64,000 nt of DNA from Chrysomallon squamiferum (lineage: Eukaryota > Mollusca > Gastropoda > Neomphalida > Peltospiridae). Within the stretch, counting starts at the first letter, position 1. Every line of letters begins with the position of its first letter. A program made the position numbers and the translations under genes. Positions 55,019 to 58,193 of the stretch are shown in pieces. The stretch lies in NCBI GenBank assembly GCA_012295275.1, contig CM022673.1, positions 21,382,913-21,446,912 of the forward strand, in the 5' to 3' direction. The notes beneath the pieces are model-generated. The model ran no database searches. It was given only the letters and a program-made list of their open reading frames with translations, and had not been told where the DNA came from.

Positions 55019-57729
55019 TATTTGTAATGTATATTTTCTCTGCAGTTGTCAAGAAACCCACAGATCACCCAGTTTTGTTTGGCACTACCATTGCTCCACC
55101 AGTTCCATCCTGTCATTATGTGATGACAAAGACAGTAGTTAATGGAACAGAAAGAGACATAAGCAGTCCAACAGAAGTCATCCACCATGTAATGTTGTTA
55201 AAATGTTGTACCAGTATATGATTGTGTTTTCTCTGTTATTGTTAAATCTATCAAAGTTATTATCTAAATCTCGTAAATGTGAATAATATGTTGCATTTAG
55301 TTATTTTCTGTTATTATAACACAATAATTGCTTTAATCATATATTTCAACAGTATGTTGTTATCACTCTGTACTGATGTGCATTATTACTTCAAACAGAT
55401 CAGATATTCTAGTGGTAAGAAAATTGTTTGATAAACATATCTGCTGCTATTCCACAGCCTCCACTGAATTTATTCCGTTTGAACCATTCTGAACTTTTTG
55501 TTAACACTATTTGTATTAATGAGTTTATTATAGTTTATTGTTTGTAATTTCACAGGCTGGAGAAAGATGGAATGACGGATTGTGTAAGACGTGTCAGTGT
55601 GTTAACAGCACAACAGGAACACCACAAACAAGCTGTCAGACACAGGCCTGTGTGCCATGCAAACCAGTTAGTTTCTTTTCTTCTCTTCTTGCTTATGGTT
55701 ATGGTTAGCGTGAATGTAACTATATATGTGTTCTAAAGAAACATTTCTGGCTTAAATATTGTACCTGTCACAATACAAACTATACAAAATGTGATGTTAT
55801 TAAGATAAATGTAGTTTTTATACTGATAAACTAGATAAAATATGCAGGAAACCCAGTTTAGAATGATTTGATGTTTGTATATATATATATCTTGTGGTGT
55901 TTTCAGGGTGAGCAGAGAGTGATGAAACCAAACGACTGCTGTGGAGAATGCAAAGCTGTCGGATGTGTTGACAGTGGACATGTTTACAAGGTTTGCTCAA
56001 TTAGTTTCGTGGCAAAAGCAAAACTAAAGAAATTTTACCTGAACAAGAACGATTTGGACATGTTCATTCCATGAACTAACAGTTTCTTCAAGAAAACTAA
56101 CCATCTGTAAAACTATTATTGTGTTGTCTAGGTCTTTTGACTTTATTTTCAGTAAAACGTGATGCCTGATCTGATTGCTTTTGAAATGTTCTTACAGTAT
56201 ATTTTTATAAAGATTTCAGTATTTTCTATAATATTCCATTTGTTTATACTTTCAGATATTAACAAATGATATTTATGTATGTTTTGATCATTTCAGTCTG
56301 GTGATGAAATCCCATCTACAAGAAACTGTTACAAGAAGAAGTGTGTTTTCAACGTGTTTGATGGAACGTACATCGTTCAGGACTCGCAGGTCACGTGTGA
56401 ACGTCTGGAAAACCTCCCTCCTTGTCAGGCAGTGAGTCTTACGTAACAAATACGTCTTATCTTTATTTTATAGCTGGTTTTGTTGTGTTTTTCAGCCTTA
56501 CAGTTAGATTTTGTTAAATTGTTGTTTTTATTTATTTTACTTTCTAAATAATGCTAACATGATTCTTGTAAAAATAATATATAATGAAGGTGGCAATGTC
56601 ATGAATATTTGATTTTCATATATTATATTGTGTGAATGTTTGTGGGTGTGTATATGGGTATTTGTAAATACATAATATTTCAGATTTTTCACGGTGTGCC
56701 TGATAGCAATAAGAAATTTTGTTTATTTCAGAATGTCTTAAAATATGATGACTCAGGTTGTTGTCGGAAATGTGTTCCAAAAGGTAATTGTATTTTCTCT
56801 TACATTTTTTGATCACTGTCTTAACACTCAGACTTGTTACAATAACAAGACAAATGAAATGCAAGTGACAGAAACATCTCTTTTCAGACAGACATGCCAA
56901 TTTTATAAATTATTTTCACATGGATGTCAGTAGACTTGAACCTGAAATCCACTTTATCTATATAGTTTTATAGTTTTCCACATACTGGATAATCTTTAAC
57001 ATCTTATTTGAAACAGATGATTAATATTGAGAAAAAGGAGATGAGTTTTAATACTTTTCTGTAAGACAGATTCATCCTAATAAGATTACAAATACAATAG
57101 GATGGACATAAGTCGTCTTCTAATTATACAAATTAAAAGCTACCAAACGATAAAAATAAGAAAATAAAAATGATACAAAAAGTTTACATTTTTCTTTTAA
57201 ATATTTAAATGACACCTAGTATTTTGATTAAATCTAATCCTTCTTAAATAATACAAATCTAATGCACTCAGCTAATTACTTAAAATAAAGTCAAATTTTA
57301 GAATATTTGTAAACTTTCTAAAACACTTCTGAACCTGTTAAAATAAATTGTTTCTGAAGTATGTGATTAATGTTTTTTTAAGAAATTATGCCAACAAATG
57401 CATCAAGTGTGTGCCAGACGTGTTCTCCGCGCCTCGTGTTTGGCCAGCCACAGCAGTCAATAGGTTTCTTCAAAACTCACGACCAGGGAGAACTGTGTGA
57501 GAACACACAGCCAGTGCAAGACCTCAAGGAATGTGCAGGTTACTGTGCCTCTACTTCACACTACACGGCACTGATGGGAGGATTCTCAAACAAATGTAAC
57601 TGTTGCCAGCCAGCCCACACAGTCACAAAGACGATAGAACTGCTATGTGCTTCCAGCGGCAGGAAAGTGACAAAATCTTACACTGTGCCAGAAACTTGCG
57701 GATGCATGGCTTGTTCTGGAGGAAACTGA
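1767..57729 (+). CDS. Giant secreted hemocytin/mucin-like protein, 3' part (77 exons)
   Basis: This is the whole gene span; the modules are listed separately. Exons 1-77 were placed from acceptor AG, donor GT, phase continuity and domain content. They give about 27.2 kb of coding sequence, about 9,070 residues, N-terminally incomplete. Domain order: CCP half, EGF, CCP; VWD-C8-TIL twice; TIL'; VWD-C8-TIL; 2 WxxW; F5/8C; PTS; 4 WxxW; PTS; ten F5/8C with PTS linkers; 12 WxxW; TIL; 7 WxxW; F5/8C; 3 WxxW; F5/8C; WxxW; TIL/VWC-like; LDLa; VWC-like; CTCK; stop. Most introns are phase 1, which allows exon shuffling and duplication. The mix recalls insect hemocytin/hemolectin and SCO-spondin (VWD, F5/8C, CTCK) plus gel-forming mucins (WxxW, PTS); I know no named gene with this exact composition. 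Five frame-breaking indels (about 18750, 21025, 35231, 36458, 37097) interrupt an otherwise open frame. Introns over 300 bp show only AT-rich sequence except where a repeat or transposon is listed. Confidence 0.85.
2138..2233 (+). CDS. Exon 2: EGF-like domain
   Basis: This is a 96-nt, phase 1-1 exon. It reads [12 protein letters not shown], then CQC, then a closing FTGKFC, which is the six-cysteine EGF pattern with the typical NGGTC and G.FC motifs. There is no calcium-binding D.D/E motif at the start. Symmetrical phase 1 borders are typical of a shuffled EGF exon. Confidence 0.8.
2789..2989 (+). CDS. Exon 3: complete sushi/CCP domain
   Basis: This is a 201-nt, phase 1-1 exon. It begins HVDKC, has [11 protein letters not shown], a CVVTCKP core, YKCTADGTW and a closing IPNC. 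The four cysteines and the G-x-W before the last Cys fit the CCP fold. An open frame on the opposite strand across this region is a shadow. Confidence 0.8.
3292..3312 (+). CDS. Exon 4: 21-nt microexon linker
   Basis: This very short exon encodes DTTPKPQ between TTATTTCAG and GTAATC. It is phase 1-1, joins exon 3 to the first VWD exon in frame, and supplies a small Thr/Pro linker. Being symmetrical it could be skipped without a frameshift. The length leaves some doubt, but both splice sites and the phase fit. Confidence 0.6.
3580..4107 (+). CDS. Exon 5: VWD domain of the first D assembly (D1)
   Basis: A whole VWD domain lies in one 528-nt exon. Landmarks are [11 protein letters not shown] near the start, the GQCRYLL strand, KIKWDG, and [15 protein letters not shown] near the end. 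The CGLC motif (CXXC type, 3987-3998) is the vicinal cysteine motif associated with disulfide exchange and multimer assembly in von Willebrand factor. The domain ends FGTSWK, the normal junction to C8. Borders are phase 1-1. Confidence 0.9.
4368..4992 (+). CDS. Exons 6-7: C8 domain of D1
   Basis: The C8 module is split by a phase 0 intron (4368-4498 and 4839-4992). Exon 6 carries ACPDVP, a Cys after NLATTN, and FSACRA. Exon 7 continues [11 protein letters not shown], then DCC, CSC and the final TTRC. The conserved C-H/R-x-V-x-P-x-P-Y-x-x-x-C core is spelled across the splice. It follows VWD directly and precedes TIL, as in mucins and von Willebrand factor. Confidence 0.85.
5154..5394 (+). CDS. 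Exon 8: TIL domain and start of E module of D1
   Basis: The exon begins AMPCP after the splice and has repeated cysteines ending in EDCPC, the hallmark end of a trypsin-inhibitor-like cysteine-rich domain. Then come a short linker and DCNT. It ends in phase 2: the TG at 5393-5394 joins C at 5637 to give Cys, so the E-module reads CNTCTC. Reading through the donor would give a false Trp-stop. Confidence 0.85.
5637..6431 (+). CDS. Exons 9-10: VWD of D2 and first part of its C8
   Basis: Exon 9 (5637-5982) finishes the E module ([10 protein letters not shown]), then starts VWD with [15 protein letters not shown] and GTCSYYM. Exon 10 (6122-6431), after a phase 0 intron, has [12 protein letters not shown] and [14 protein letters not shown], then FGNKWK and the first C8 cysteines. 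The CXXC motif is incomplete: the residue at the first Cys position is Met (6209-6211). Exon 10 ends in phase 1 within C8. Confidence 0.88.
6766..6936 (+). CDS. Exon 11: rest of C8 of D2
   Basis: It begins [24 protein letters not shown], continues [17 protein letters not shown] and ends INWR plus IPDC. This is the second half of a canonical C8 domain, 171 nt and phase 1-1. An open frame begins upstream in the intron, but the acceptor at TTCAG fits the phase left by exon 10. Confidence 0.88.
7456..7699 (+). CDS. Exon 12: TIL domain of D2
   Basis: It encodes [16 protein letters not shown], further paired cysteines, VEGCNCPQG and [11 protein letters not shown], which is the complete TIL signature. 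A short E-like segment ends GDI plus the split Cys codon (phase 2 donor at 7700), matching the phase of the next exon. Confidence 0.87.
7961..8287 (+). CDS. Exon 13: E module then second TIL (D' equivalent)
   Basis: The exon opens [10 protein letters not shown], finishing the E module of D2. A Pro/Thr/Asn linker follows, then [29 protein letters not shown] and ATMCPC. This is a separate TIL module lying between D2 and D3, with no VWD or C8 of its own, and so occupies the position of the D' (TIL'-E') region of von Willebrand factor and gel-forming mucins. The D' label is inferred from order. It ends in phase 2 within the E module. Confidence 0.82.
8509..9851 (+). CDS. Exons 14-16: VWD and C8 of D3
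   Basis: Exon 14 (8509-8620) completes the E module and starts VWD ([18 protein letters not shown]). Exon 15 (8841-9161) holds [18 protein letters not shown] and [13 protein letters not shown]. Exon 16 (9458-9851) holds [21 protein letters not shown], and a complete C8 ([24 protein letters not shown]). The introns inside VWD are phase 0. As in D2, the first Cys of CXXC is lost (Ala, 9461-9463). Confidence 0.87.
10039..10339 (+). CDS. Exon 17: TIL-like domain of D3
   Basis: It begins [13 protein letters not shown], followed by [13 protein letters not shown], the PTGQVFDG segment, EPFC and [14 protein letters not shown], then CRIDC. The cysteine pattern is TIL plus E, though the usual closing CPC is replaced by FCNTTAC. 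It ends in phase 2, matching the next exon's TCNSG. Confidence 0.78.
10674..11089 (+). CDS. Exon 18: end of E module and WxxW domain 1
   Basis: After a short CTCNSG end of the E module and a Pro/Thr/Ser linker, the exon encodes a WxxW domain (mucin CysD-like): [50 protein letters not shown]-x-x-W is the C-mannosylation motif; the domain is known from MUC2, MUC5 and CILP. An RGD triplet (10867-10875) occurs where other copies have GGD or EGD. Confidence 0.87.
11090..12483. other. Long intron 18
   Basis: This 1.4-kb intron lies between exons 18 and 19. It is AT-rich, with a TA run near 11840 and an A run near 12297. I see no coding exon, RNA gene or transposon remnant in it. Confidence 0.6.
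12484..12561 (+). CDS. Exon 19: PTS linker
   Basis: This 78-nt, phase 1-1 exon encodes a Pro/Ser/Thr-rich linker including [12 protein letters not shown]. It joins WxxW 1 to WxxW 2. Acceptor TTTTCAG and donor GTTAGT are good. Confidence 0.65.
12625..12670. repeat. (TG)n microsatellite in intron 19
   Basis: About 23 TG dinucleotides, non-coding, between exons 19 and 20. A poly-T run follows near 12738-12758. Confidence 0.95.
12886..13296 (+). CDS. Exon 20: PTS linker and WxxW domain 2
   Basis: The first third is Pro/Ser/Thr/Gly-rich. Then come [30 protein letters not shown], a Cys before the GF, GFLC and [12 protein letters not shown]. This is a full WxxW domain, phase 1-1. Confidence 0.87.
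13556..14916 (+). CDS. Exons 21-23: F5/8 type C (discoidin) domain 1
   Basis: Three exons (13556-13690, 14107-14285, 14769-14916) encode QCRDNL, ITSSS, the [10 protein letters not shown] strand, [33 protein letters not shown] and the closing MRLEIIGC. First and last Cys frame the domain, as usual. Introns fall in phase 1 after WKP and phase 0 before TFKGN. This exon plan differs from domains 2-11. Confidence 0.87.
15229..16989 (+). CDS. Exon 24: mucin PTS repeat domain and WxxW domain 3
   Basis: A single 1,761-nt exon. The first about 1,400 nt is a 36-bp minisatellite coding mainly for the 12-residue unit [12 protein letters not shown], rich in Thr, Ser and Pro and so a likely O-glycosylated mucin region. 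The last about 110 codons are a WxxW domain ([43 protein letters not shown]). Indels inside the repeat move the frame out and back twice, yet the exon is open throughout and phase 1-1. Confidence 0.85.
15255..16634 (+). repeat. 36-bp minisatellite, about 38 units, inside exon 24
   Basis: Tandem copies of a 36-bp unit with few substitutions (GTC/GTG, CCC/GCC, CCT/CAT). Irregular units occur near 15734-15746 (13 extra bases) and between 16030 and 16180 (several shortened units). The unit has no stop codon in all three forward frames and two of the three reverse frames, so long spurious open frames appear on both strands. Confidence 0.92.
17321..18082 (+). CDS. Exon 25: WxxW domains 4 and 5
   Basis: Two WxxW domains are separated by a PTS linker. 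The first reads [39 protein letters not shown]. The linker contains one copy of the exon 24 type repeat ([12 protein letters not shown]). The second reads [35 protein letters not shown]. Phase 1-1. Confidence 0.87.
18430..18788 (+). CDS. Exon 26: WxxW domain 6, with a 1-nt deletion
   Basis: A PTS linker precedes [26 protein letters not shown] and GLEC. The second Trp of WxxW is Leu. Near the end one T is missing from the run at 18749-18751: with it the C-terminus would read the conserved C-x-DY motif and the exon would be 360 nt. Observed length is 359 nt, so the frame fails to join exon 27. Exon 27 needs the corrected phase, which supports a sequence error or a recent lesion. Confidence 0.8.
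18907..18990. repeat. 45-bp tandem duplication in intron 26
   Basis: The segment starting AACAACTTTGTCAACATCC is repeated with a period of 45 bp (18907 and 18952), differing at one or two bases. It is non-coding. Confidence 0.75.
19227..19691 (+). CDS. Exon 27: PTS domain of 12-residue units
   Basis: The exon encodes no cysteines and is Ser/Pro/Thr/Gly-rich. Eight consecutive 12-residue units can be aligned, alternating two types such as [12 protein letters not shown] and [12 protein letters not shown]. It is probably a heavily O-glycosylated spacer before the discoidin array. Phase 1-1, 465 nt. Confidence 0.8.
19986..21214 (+). CDS. Exons 28-29: F5/8C domain 2 and PTS linker, with a 1-nt insertion
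   Basis: Exon 28 (19986-20136) gives VCDTPMGL and ends GGAWMP in phase 2. Exon 29 (20669-21214) gives [17 protein letters not shown], the FKGNDD turn, YIRIQPLEW and ALRFDILAC. The linker repeats an 8-residue unit like PTGKPTSG. Five A at 21023-21027, where sister units have four, shift the frame and make TAG at 21036-21038; removing one A keeps the linker open to the donor and gives the expected 545 nt. Confidence 0.82.
21433..22254 (+). CDS. Exons 30-31: F5/8C domain 3 and PTS linker
   Basis: Exon 30 (21433-21568) begins VCGQPMGI and ends GSWVP. Exon 31 (21764-22254) carries [43 protein letters not shown] and ALRFDILGC, then a Pro/Ser/Thr linker. The two-exon cassette is phase 1-2-1. Confidence 0.88.
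22640..24623 (+). CDS. Exons 32-33: F5/8C domain 4 and PTS linker
   Basis: Exon 32 (22640-22769) has LCKQPMGL and ends GAWSP. Exon 33 (23980-24623) has [37 protein letters not shown] and ALRFNVLGC, then several 12-residue units of the type [12 protein letters not shown]. The 1.2-kb intron between them contains a Tigger remnant. Phase 1-2-1. Confidence 0.88.
23170..23911 (+). mobile_element. Degenerate Tigger (Tc1/mariner) element, copy 1
   Basis: The element lies in the intron between exons 32 and 33. It has imperfect terminal inverted repeats, left end CAATGGTATCTCGAGTTACG and right end (complement) CAGTGGTATCTTGACTTACG. From 23417 it encodes a transposase start [16 protein letters not shown], followed after a stop and frame changes by VDLAKQ and [14 protein letters not shown]. 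These match the N-terminal CENP-B-like DNA-binding region of Tigger transposases. The catalytic part is missing at about 742 bp, so this is a non-autonomous relic. Confidence 0.8.
24747..25604 (+). CDS. Exons 34-35: F5/8C domain 5 and short linker
   Basis: Exon 34 (24747-24888) has [14 protein letters not shown]-type residues and GAWSP. Exon 35 (25231-25604) has [37 protein letters not shown] and AMRFDMLGC, then a short Pro/Thr linker. Phase 1-2-1. The Met in CGLSM replaces the usual PMG. Confidence 0.88.
25891..27014 (+). CDS. Exons 36-37: F5/8C domain 6 and PTS linker
   Basis: Exon 36 (25891-26035) has [13 protein letters not shown] and GAWSP. Exon 37 (26509-27014) has [37 protein letters not shown] and AMRFDILGC. 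The linker includes 12-residue units [12 protein letters not shown] and [12 protein letters not shown]. Phase 1-2-1. Confidence 0.88.
27382..28318 (+). CDS. Exons 38-39: F5/8C domain 7 and PTS linker
   Basis: Exon 38 (27382-27523) has [13 protein letters not shown] and GAWSP. Exon 39 (27840-28318) has [37 protein letters not shown] and GLRFNILGC, then a Ser/Pro/Thr linker. The donor at 28319 is part of a 53-bp tandem duplication that creates a second CAGGTAAAATT at 28369. Only the first donor keeps phase 1. Confidence 0.87.
28551..29692 (+). CDS. Exons 40-41: F5/8C domain 8 and PTS linker
   Basis: Exon 40 (28551-28689) has [13 protein letters not shown] and GAWSP. Exon 41 (29163-29692) has [37 protein letters not shown] and AMRLNILGC. 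The linker holds 12-residue units such as [12 protein letters not shown] and [12 protein letters not shown]. Phase 1-2-1. Confidence 0.88.
29952..30858 (+). CDS. Exons 42-43: F5/8C domain 9 and PTS linker
   Basis: Exon 42 (29952-30099) has CTQSMGI and ends GAWVH in phase 2. Exon 43 (30401-30858) has [40 protein letters not shown] and GFRFNILGC, then a short Ser/Pro/Thr linker. Compared with its neighbours it has Asn for Asp in the VDF strand. Confidence 0.87.
31124..32286 (+). CDS. Exons 44-45: F5/8C domain 10 and 12-residue PTS repeats
   Basis: Exon 44 (31124-31271) has CLIPMGI, LTASS and GAWVS. Exon 45 (31577-32286) has [37 protein letters not shown] and AVRFNILGC. The linker contains about nine copies of [12 protein letters not shown], a 36-bp repeat. 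The donor G|GTAAGC at 32287 keeps phase 1 to exon 46; if not used, the frame runs on to a TAG stop at 32397-32399. Confidence 0.85.
32970..33028. repeat. (ATCT)n microsatellite in intron 45
   Basis: A tetranucleotide run of ATCT with a few interruptions lies about 40 bp upstream of the exon 46 acceptor. Confidence 0.9.
33067..34628 (+). CDS. Exons 46-47: F5/8C domain 11, WxxW domains 7 and 8
   Basis: Exon 46 (33067-33217) has CDVSMGV, LSASS and GAWVP. Exon 47 (33619-34628) completes the discoidin domain ([46 protein letters not shown]) and then, without an intron, encodes two WxxW domains: CMYWTPWV to [10 protein letters not shown], and CIDRWSEWI to [12 protein letters not shown]. It is the junction between the discoidin array and the large WxxW array. 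Confidence 0.88.
34991..38461 (+). CDS. Exon 48: WxxW domains 9-17 in one 3.5-kb exon, with three indels
   Basis: Nine WxxW domains lie in one exon. Seven are near-identical 405-bp units ([29 protein letters not shown] plus a Ser/Thr linker). The eighth (SKWSQWI) and ninth (SSLSPWV, first Trp replaced by Leu) are diverged. Unit 1 has an extra A at 35230-35233 leading to a stop at 35257; unit 4 has an extra C at 36457-36460 leading to a stop at 36473; unit 6 has a 7-bp duplication at 37090-37103 leading to a stop at 37098. Each lesion is absent from the sister units. The exon is phase 1-1 once these are discounted. Confidence 0.82.
35014..37786 (+). repeat. Seven tandem 405-bp coding units
   Basis: Unit starts are at 35014, 35420, 35825, 36230, 36639, 37044 and 37456, giving spacings of 406, 405, 405, 409, 405 and 412. 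Departures from 405 are explained by single-base indels, one in-frame TCT insertion near 36581 and one 7-bp duplication. Base differences between units are few, so the expansion is recent or is being homogenised. Confidence 0.93.
38693..39028 (+). CDS. Exon 49: WxxW domain 18
   Basis: It encodes [37 protein letters not shown] and [10 protein letters not shown]. Phase 1-1, 336 nt. It resembles the GDLE-type WxxW domains of exons 18-26 more than the GEGDHE-type ones of exon 48. Confidence 0.87.
39547..39711 (+). CDS. Exon 50: PTS linker
   Basis: This is a Pro/Thr/Ser/Lys-rich exon of 165 nt, phase 1-1, without cysteines, joining WxxW 18 to a TIL-like module. Confidence 0.65.
40267..40502 (+). 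CDS. Exon 51: TIL-like cysteine-rich module
   Basis: It begins [16 protein letters not shown], has [21 protein letters not shown], and ends in phase 0. The pattern is that of a TIL domain; the usual CPC is CTC here. Confidence 0.75.
40693..40731. repeat. (TG)n microsatellite in intron 51
   Basis: About 19 TG dinucleotides lie in the intron between exons 51 and 52. Confidence 0.95.
40801..41206 (+). CDS. Exon 52: VWC/E-like stub and WxxW domain 19
   Basis: It opens with a [13 protein letters not shown] segment, the C-x-x-C-x-C pattern of E or VWC modules, continuing the TIL of exon 51. A short linker leads to [29 protein letters not shown] and [12 protein letters not shown]. Starts in phase 0, ends in phase 1. 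Confidence 0.82.
41452..43728 (+). CDS. Exon 53: six WxxW domains (20-25)
   Basis: One 2,277-nt exon encodes six WxxW domains separated by Pro/Thr linkers: CGWSPWF, CGWTPWM, GKWSQWF, GKWSQWF, GSWSDWI and SCWSQWF. Each ends in the C-x-DY-[EK]-[IV]-R-[FVY]-x-C motif. The last four share the C-N-G-x-I-T-x-I-x-C and NADNFPIPC-like segments with the exon 48 units. They are diverged from each other, so this expansion is older than that of exon 48. The exon is uninterrupted. Confidence 0.9.
44006..44107 (+). CDS. Exon 54: Thr/Ser linker
   Basis: A 102-nt, phase 1-1 exon without cysteines, ending in a Ser/Pro stretch. Acceptor GTCAG and donor GTTAGC. Confidence 0.6.
44397..45575 (+). CDS. Exons 55-57: F5/8C domain 12
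   Basis: Three exons (44397-44596, 45008-45133, 45440-45575) encode [60 protein letters not shown] and ALRFDLIGC. The introns inside are both phase 0, one before TVTGI and one before IFTAN. The second matches the intron of domains 1 and 13. Confidence 0.87.
45929..46276 (+). CDS. Exon 58: WxxW domain 26
   Basis: A short PTS linker then [42 protein letters not shown] and [12 protein letters not shown]. The final motif has Asn-Tyr in place of Asp-Tyr. It is almost identical to exons 59 and 60. Confidence 0.88.
46596..46943 (+). CDS. Exon 59: WxxW domain 27
   Basis: This is a 348-nt, phase 1-1 copy of exon 58, with the same WSPWI to CEC domain and two or three coding differences (Met-Glu for Met-Gly in the linker, Cys-Leu for Cys-Val after IE). 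Confidence 0.88.
47263..47610 (+). CDS. Exon 60: WxxW domain 28
   Basis: Third near-identical 348-nt copy. Its following intron begins GTAATAACATG rather than GTAATACCTG, marking the right edge of the duplication. Confidence 0.88.
47970..48143 (+). CDS. Exon 61: PTS linker
   Basis: A 174-nt, phase 1-1 exon rich in Pro and Thr with no cysteine. It separates the duplicated WxxW domains from discoidin domain 13. Confidence 0.7.
48571..49274 (+). CDS. Exons 62-63: F5/8C domain 13
   Basis: Exon 62 (48571-48878) has [35 protein letters not shown] and YKLFYS. Exon 63 (49124-49274) has [26 protein letters not shown]. Only the phase 0 intron before VFTGN is present; the intron after the W-x-P-like site is absent. 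This is the most diverged discoidin copy. Confidence 0.87.
49663..50061 (+). CDS. Exon 64: WxxW domain 29
   Basis: A PTS linker precedes [33 protein letters not shown] and [10 protein letters not shown]. It is the most C-terminal WxxW domain. Phase 1-1. Confidence 0.85.
50386..51014 (+). CDS. Exons 65-66: TIL-like and VWC/E-like modules
   Basis: Exon 65 (50386-50582) has a short PTS linker then [30 protein letters not shown], a reduced TIL-like pattern. Exon 66 (50919-51014) has [14 protein letters not shown] and KTCPSCPP, an E or VWC pattern. The borders inside are phase 0. Confidence 0.75.
51418..51568 (+). CDS. Exon 67: LDL-receptor class A module
   Basis: After a CQCGC lead, it encodes [29 protein letters not shown]. 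The six cysteines and the acidic C-terminal C-x-D-D-E motif that binds calcium are present. It is the only LDLa module seen in the gene. Confidence 0.85.
52011..52623 (+). CDS. Exons 68-69: two short PTS linker exons
   Basis: Exon 68 (52011-52109) and exon 69 (52570-52623) are both phase 1-1, rich in Pro and Thr and free of Cys. Exon 69 is only 54 nt. Both have clear CAG acceptors and GTGAGT donors. Confidence 0.65.
53142..53816 (+). CDS. Exons 70-71: VWC-like cysteine-rich modules
   Basis: Exon 70 (53142-53351) has SCASVVC, a [11 protein letters not shown] segment, QCRAPPTC and RCCPKYQC. Exon 71 (53715-53816) has CPPRCPRP, a single C and ECGCTTKAC. The CCxxxxC motifs are typical of the VWC-like stalk before a C-terminal cystine knot in hemocytin-type proteins, von Willebrand factor and mucins. 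Confidence 0.8.
54205..54978 (-). mobile_element. Degenerate Tigger (Tc1/mariner) element, copy 2
   Basis: It lies in the intron between exons 71 and 72, in the opposite orientation to copy 1. Ends are CAGAGCTACCTTGACTTACG (left) and, on the complement of the right end, CAGTGGTACCTCGACTTACG. The minus strand at about 54603-54700 encodes [16 protein letters not shown], then a degenerate helix-turn-helix region. No catalytic domain remains. TA-rich flanks fit the family's TA target, though clean duplications are not visible. Confidence 0.8.
55046..56783 (+). CDS. Exons 72-76: VWC-like stalk before the cystine knot
   Basis: Exons at 55046-55188, 55556-55666, 55907-55990, 56297-56431 and 56732-56783. 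Notable segments are [61 protein letters not shown] and [10 protein letters not shown]. Internal introns are phase 0. The CxxCxC and CCxxC patterns are of VWC type, like the C-terminal region of von Willebrand factor-related proteins. Exon 72 ends at a weak donor (CAT|GTAATG), the least certain border. Confidence 0.78.
57383..57729 (+). CDS. Exon 77: C-terminal cystine knot (CTCK) and stop
   Basis: The terminal exon encodes [12 protein letters not shown], a Cys before the ENTQPV segment, [22 protein letters not shown] and ETCGCMAC, then TGA at 57727-57729. Spacing and the C-x-G-x-C knot motif (CAGYC) fit CTCK domains, which form C-terminal dimers in von Willebrand factor and mucins. The stop lies just after the last cysteine, as is usual in the family. 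Confidence 0.9.
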
Positions 57730-57982
57730 ATGGCACTTGTATATTACTGAACATTTTATTGAACATTTTTAAATAACAGAAGAAAAATCATTAAATATTA
57801 TTTCCGGTGACATTTTATGACCTAAAGATAGTTGTTCTGTGTGCACAAAGTTTGAAACTTTATTTTTGTGTTTTTGTTGGAACACGGATTAATGAAAGAA
57901 AAAGTTTATATATGTTTAAGTATATACGTTTTTGTTAAATGCTTCCTTCAAAATTAGTTCTATTATGTTAAATAAGTATTAC

Positions 57983-58193
57983 AATAAATAACTAATTATC
58001 TATGTATTTATAATATATCTACAATACAGTATCATAAAAATGTCATTGTACTAAAATAACAAATCAAAAAATTTAAAAAGAGAAGAAAGAAAATAACATT
58101 TCTGTTCTTTGTTTATTAAAACATTCATAACTTAAAACACATCAGGACAAAATATCTAAGGTCATACTTGTGTATTTTATAATGATAAATAAA
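57983..58193 (+). promoter_or_regulatory. Candidate polyadenylation signals of gene 1
   Basis: AATAAA hexamers occur at 57983-57988 and 58188-58193, 254 and 459 bases after the stop. The second is followed by a GT-rich stretch (about 58217-58240) suited to 3' end processing. In AT-rich DNA such hexamers are common, so either may be chance. Confidence 0.4.
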
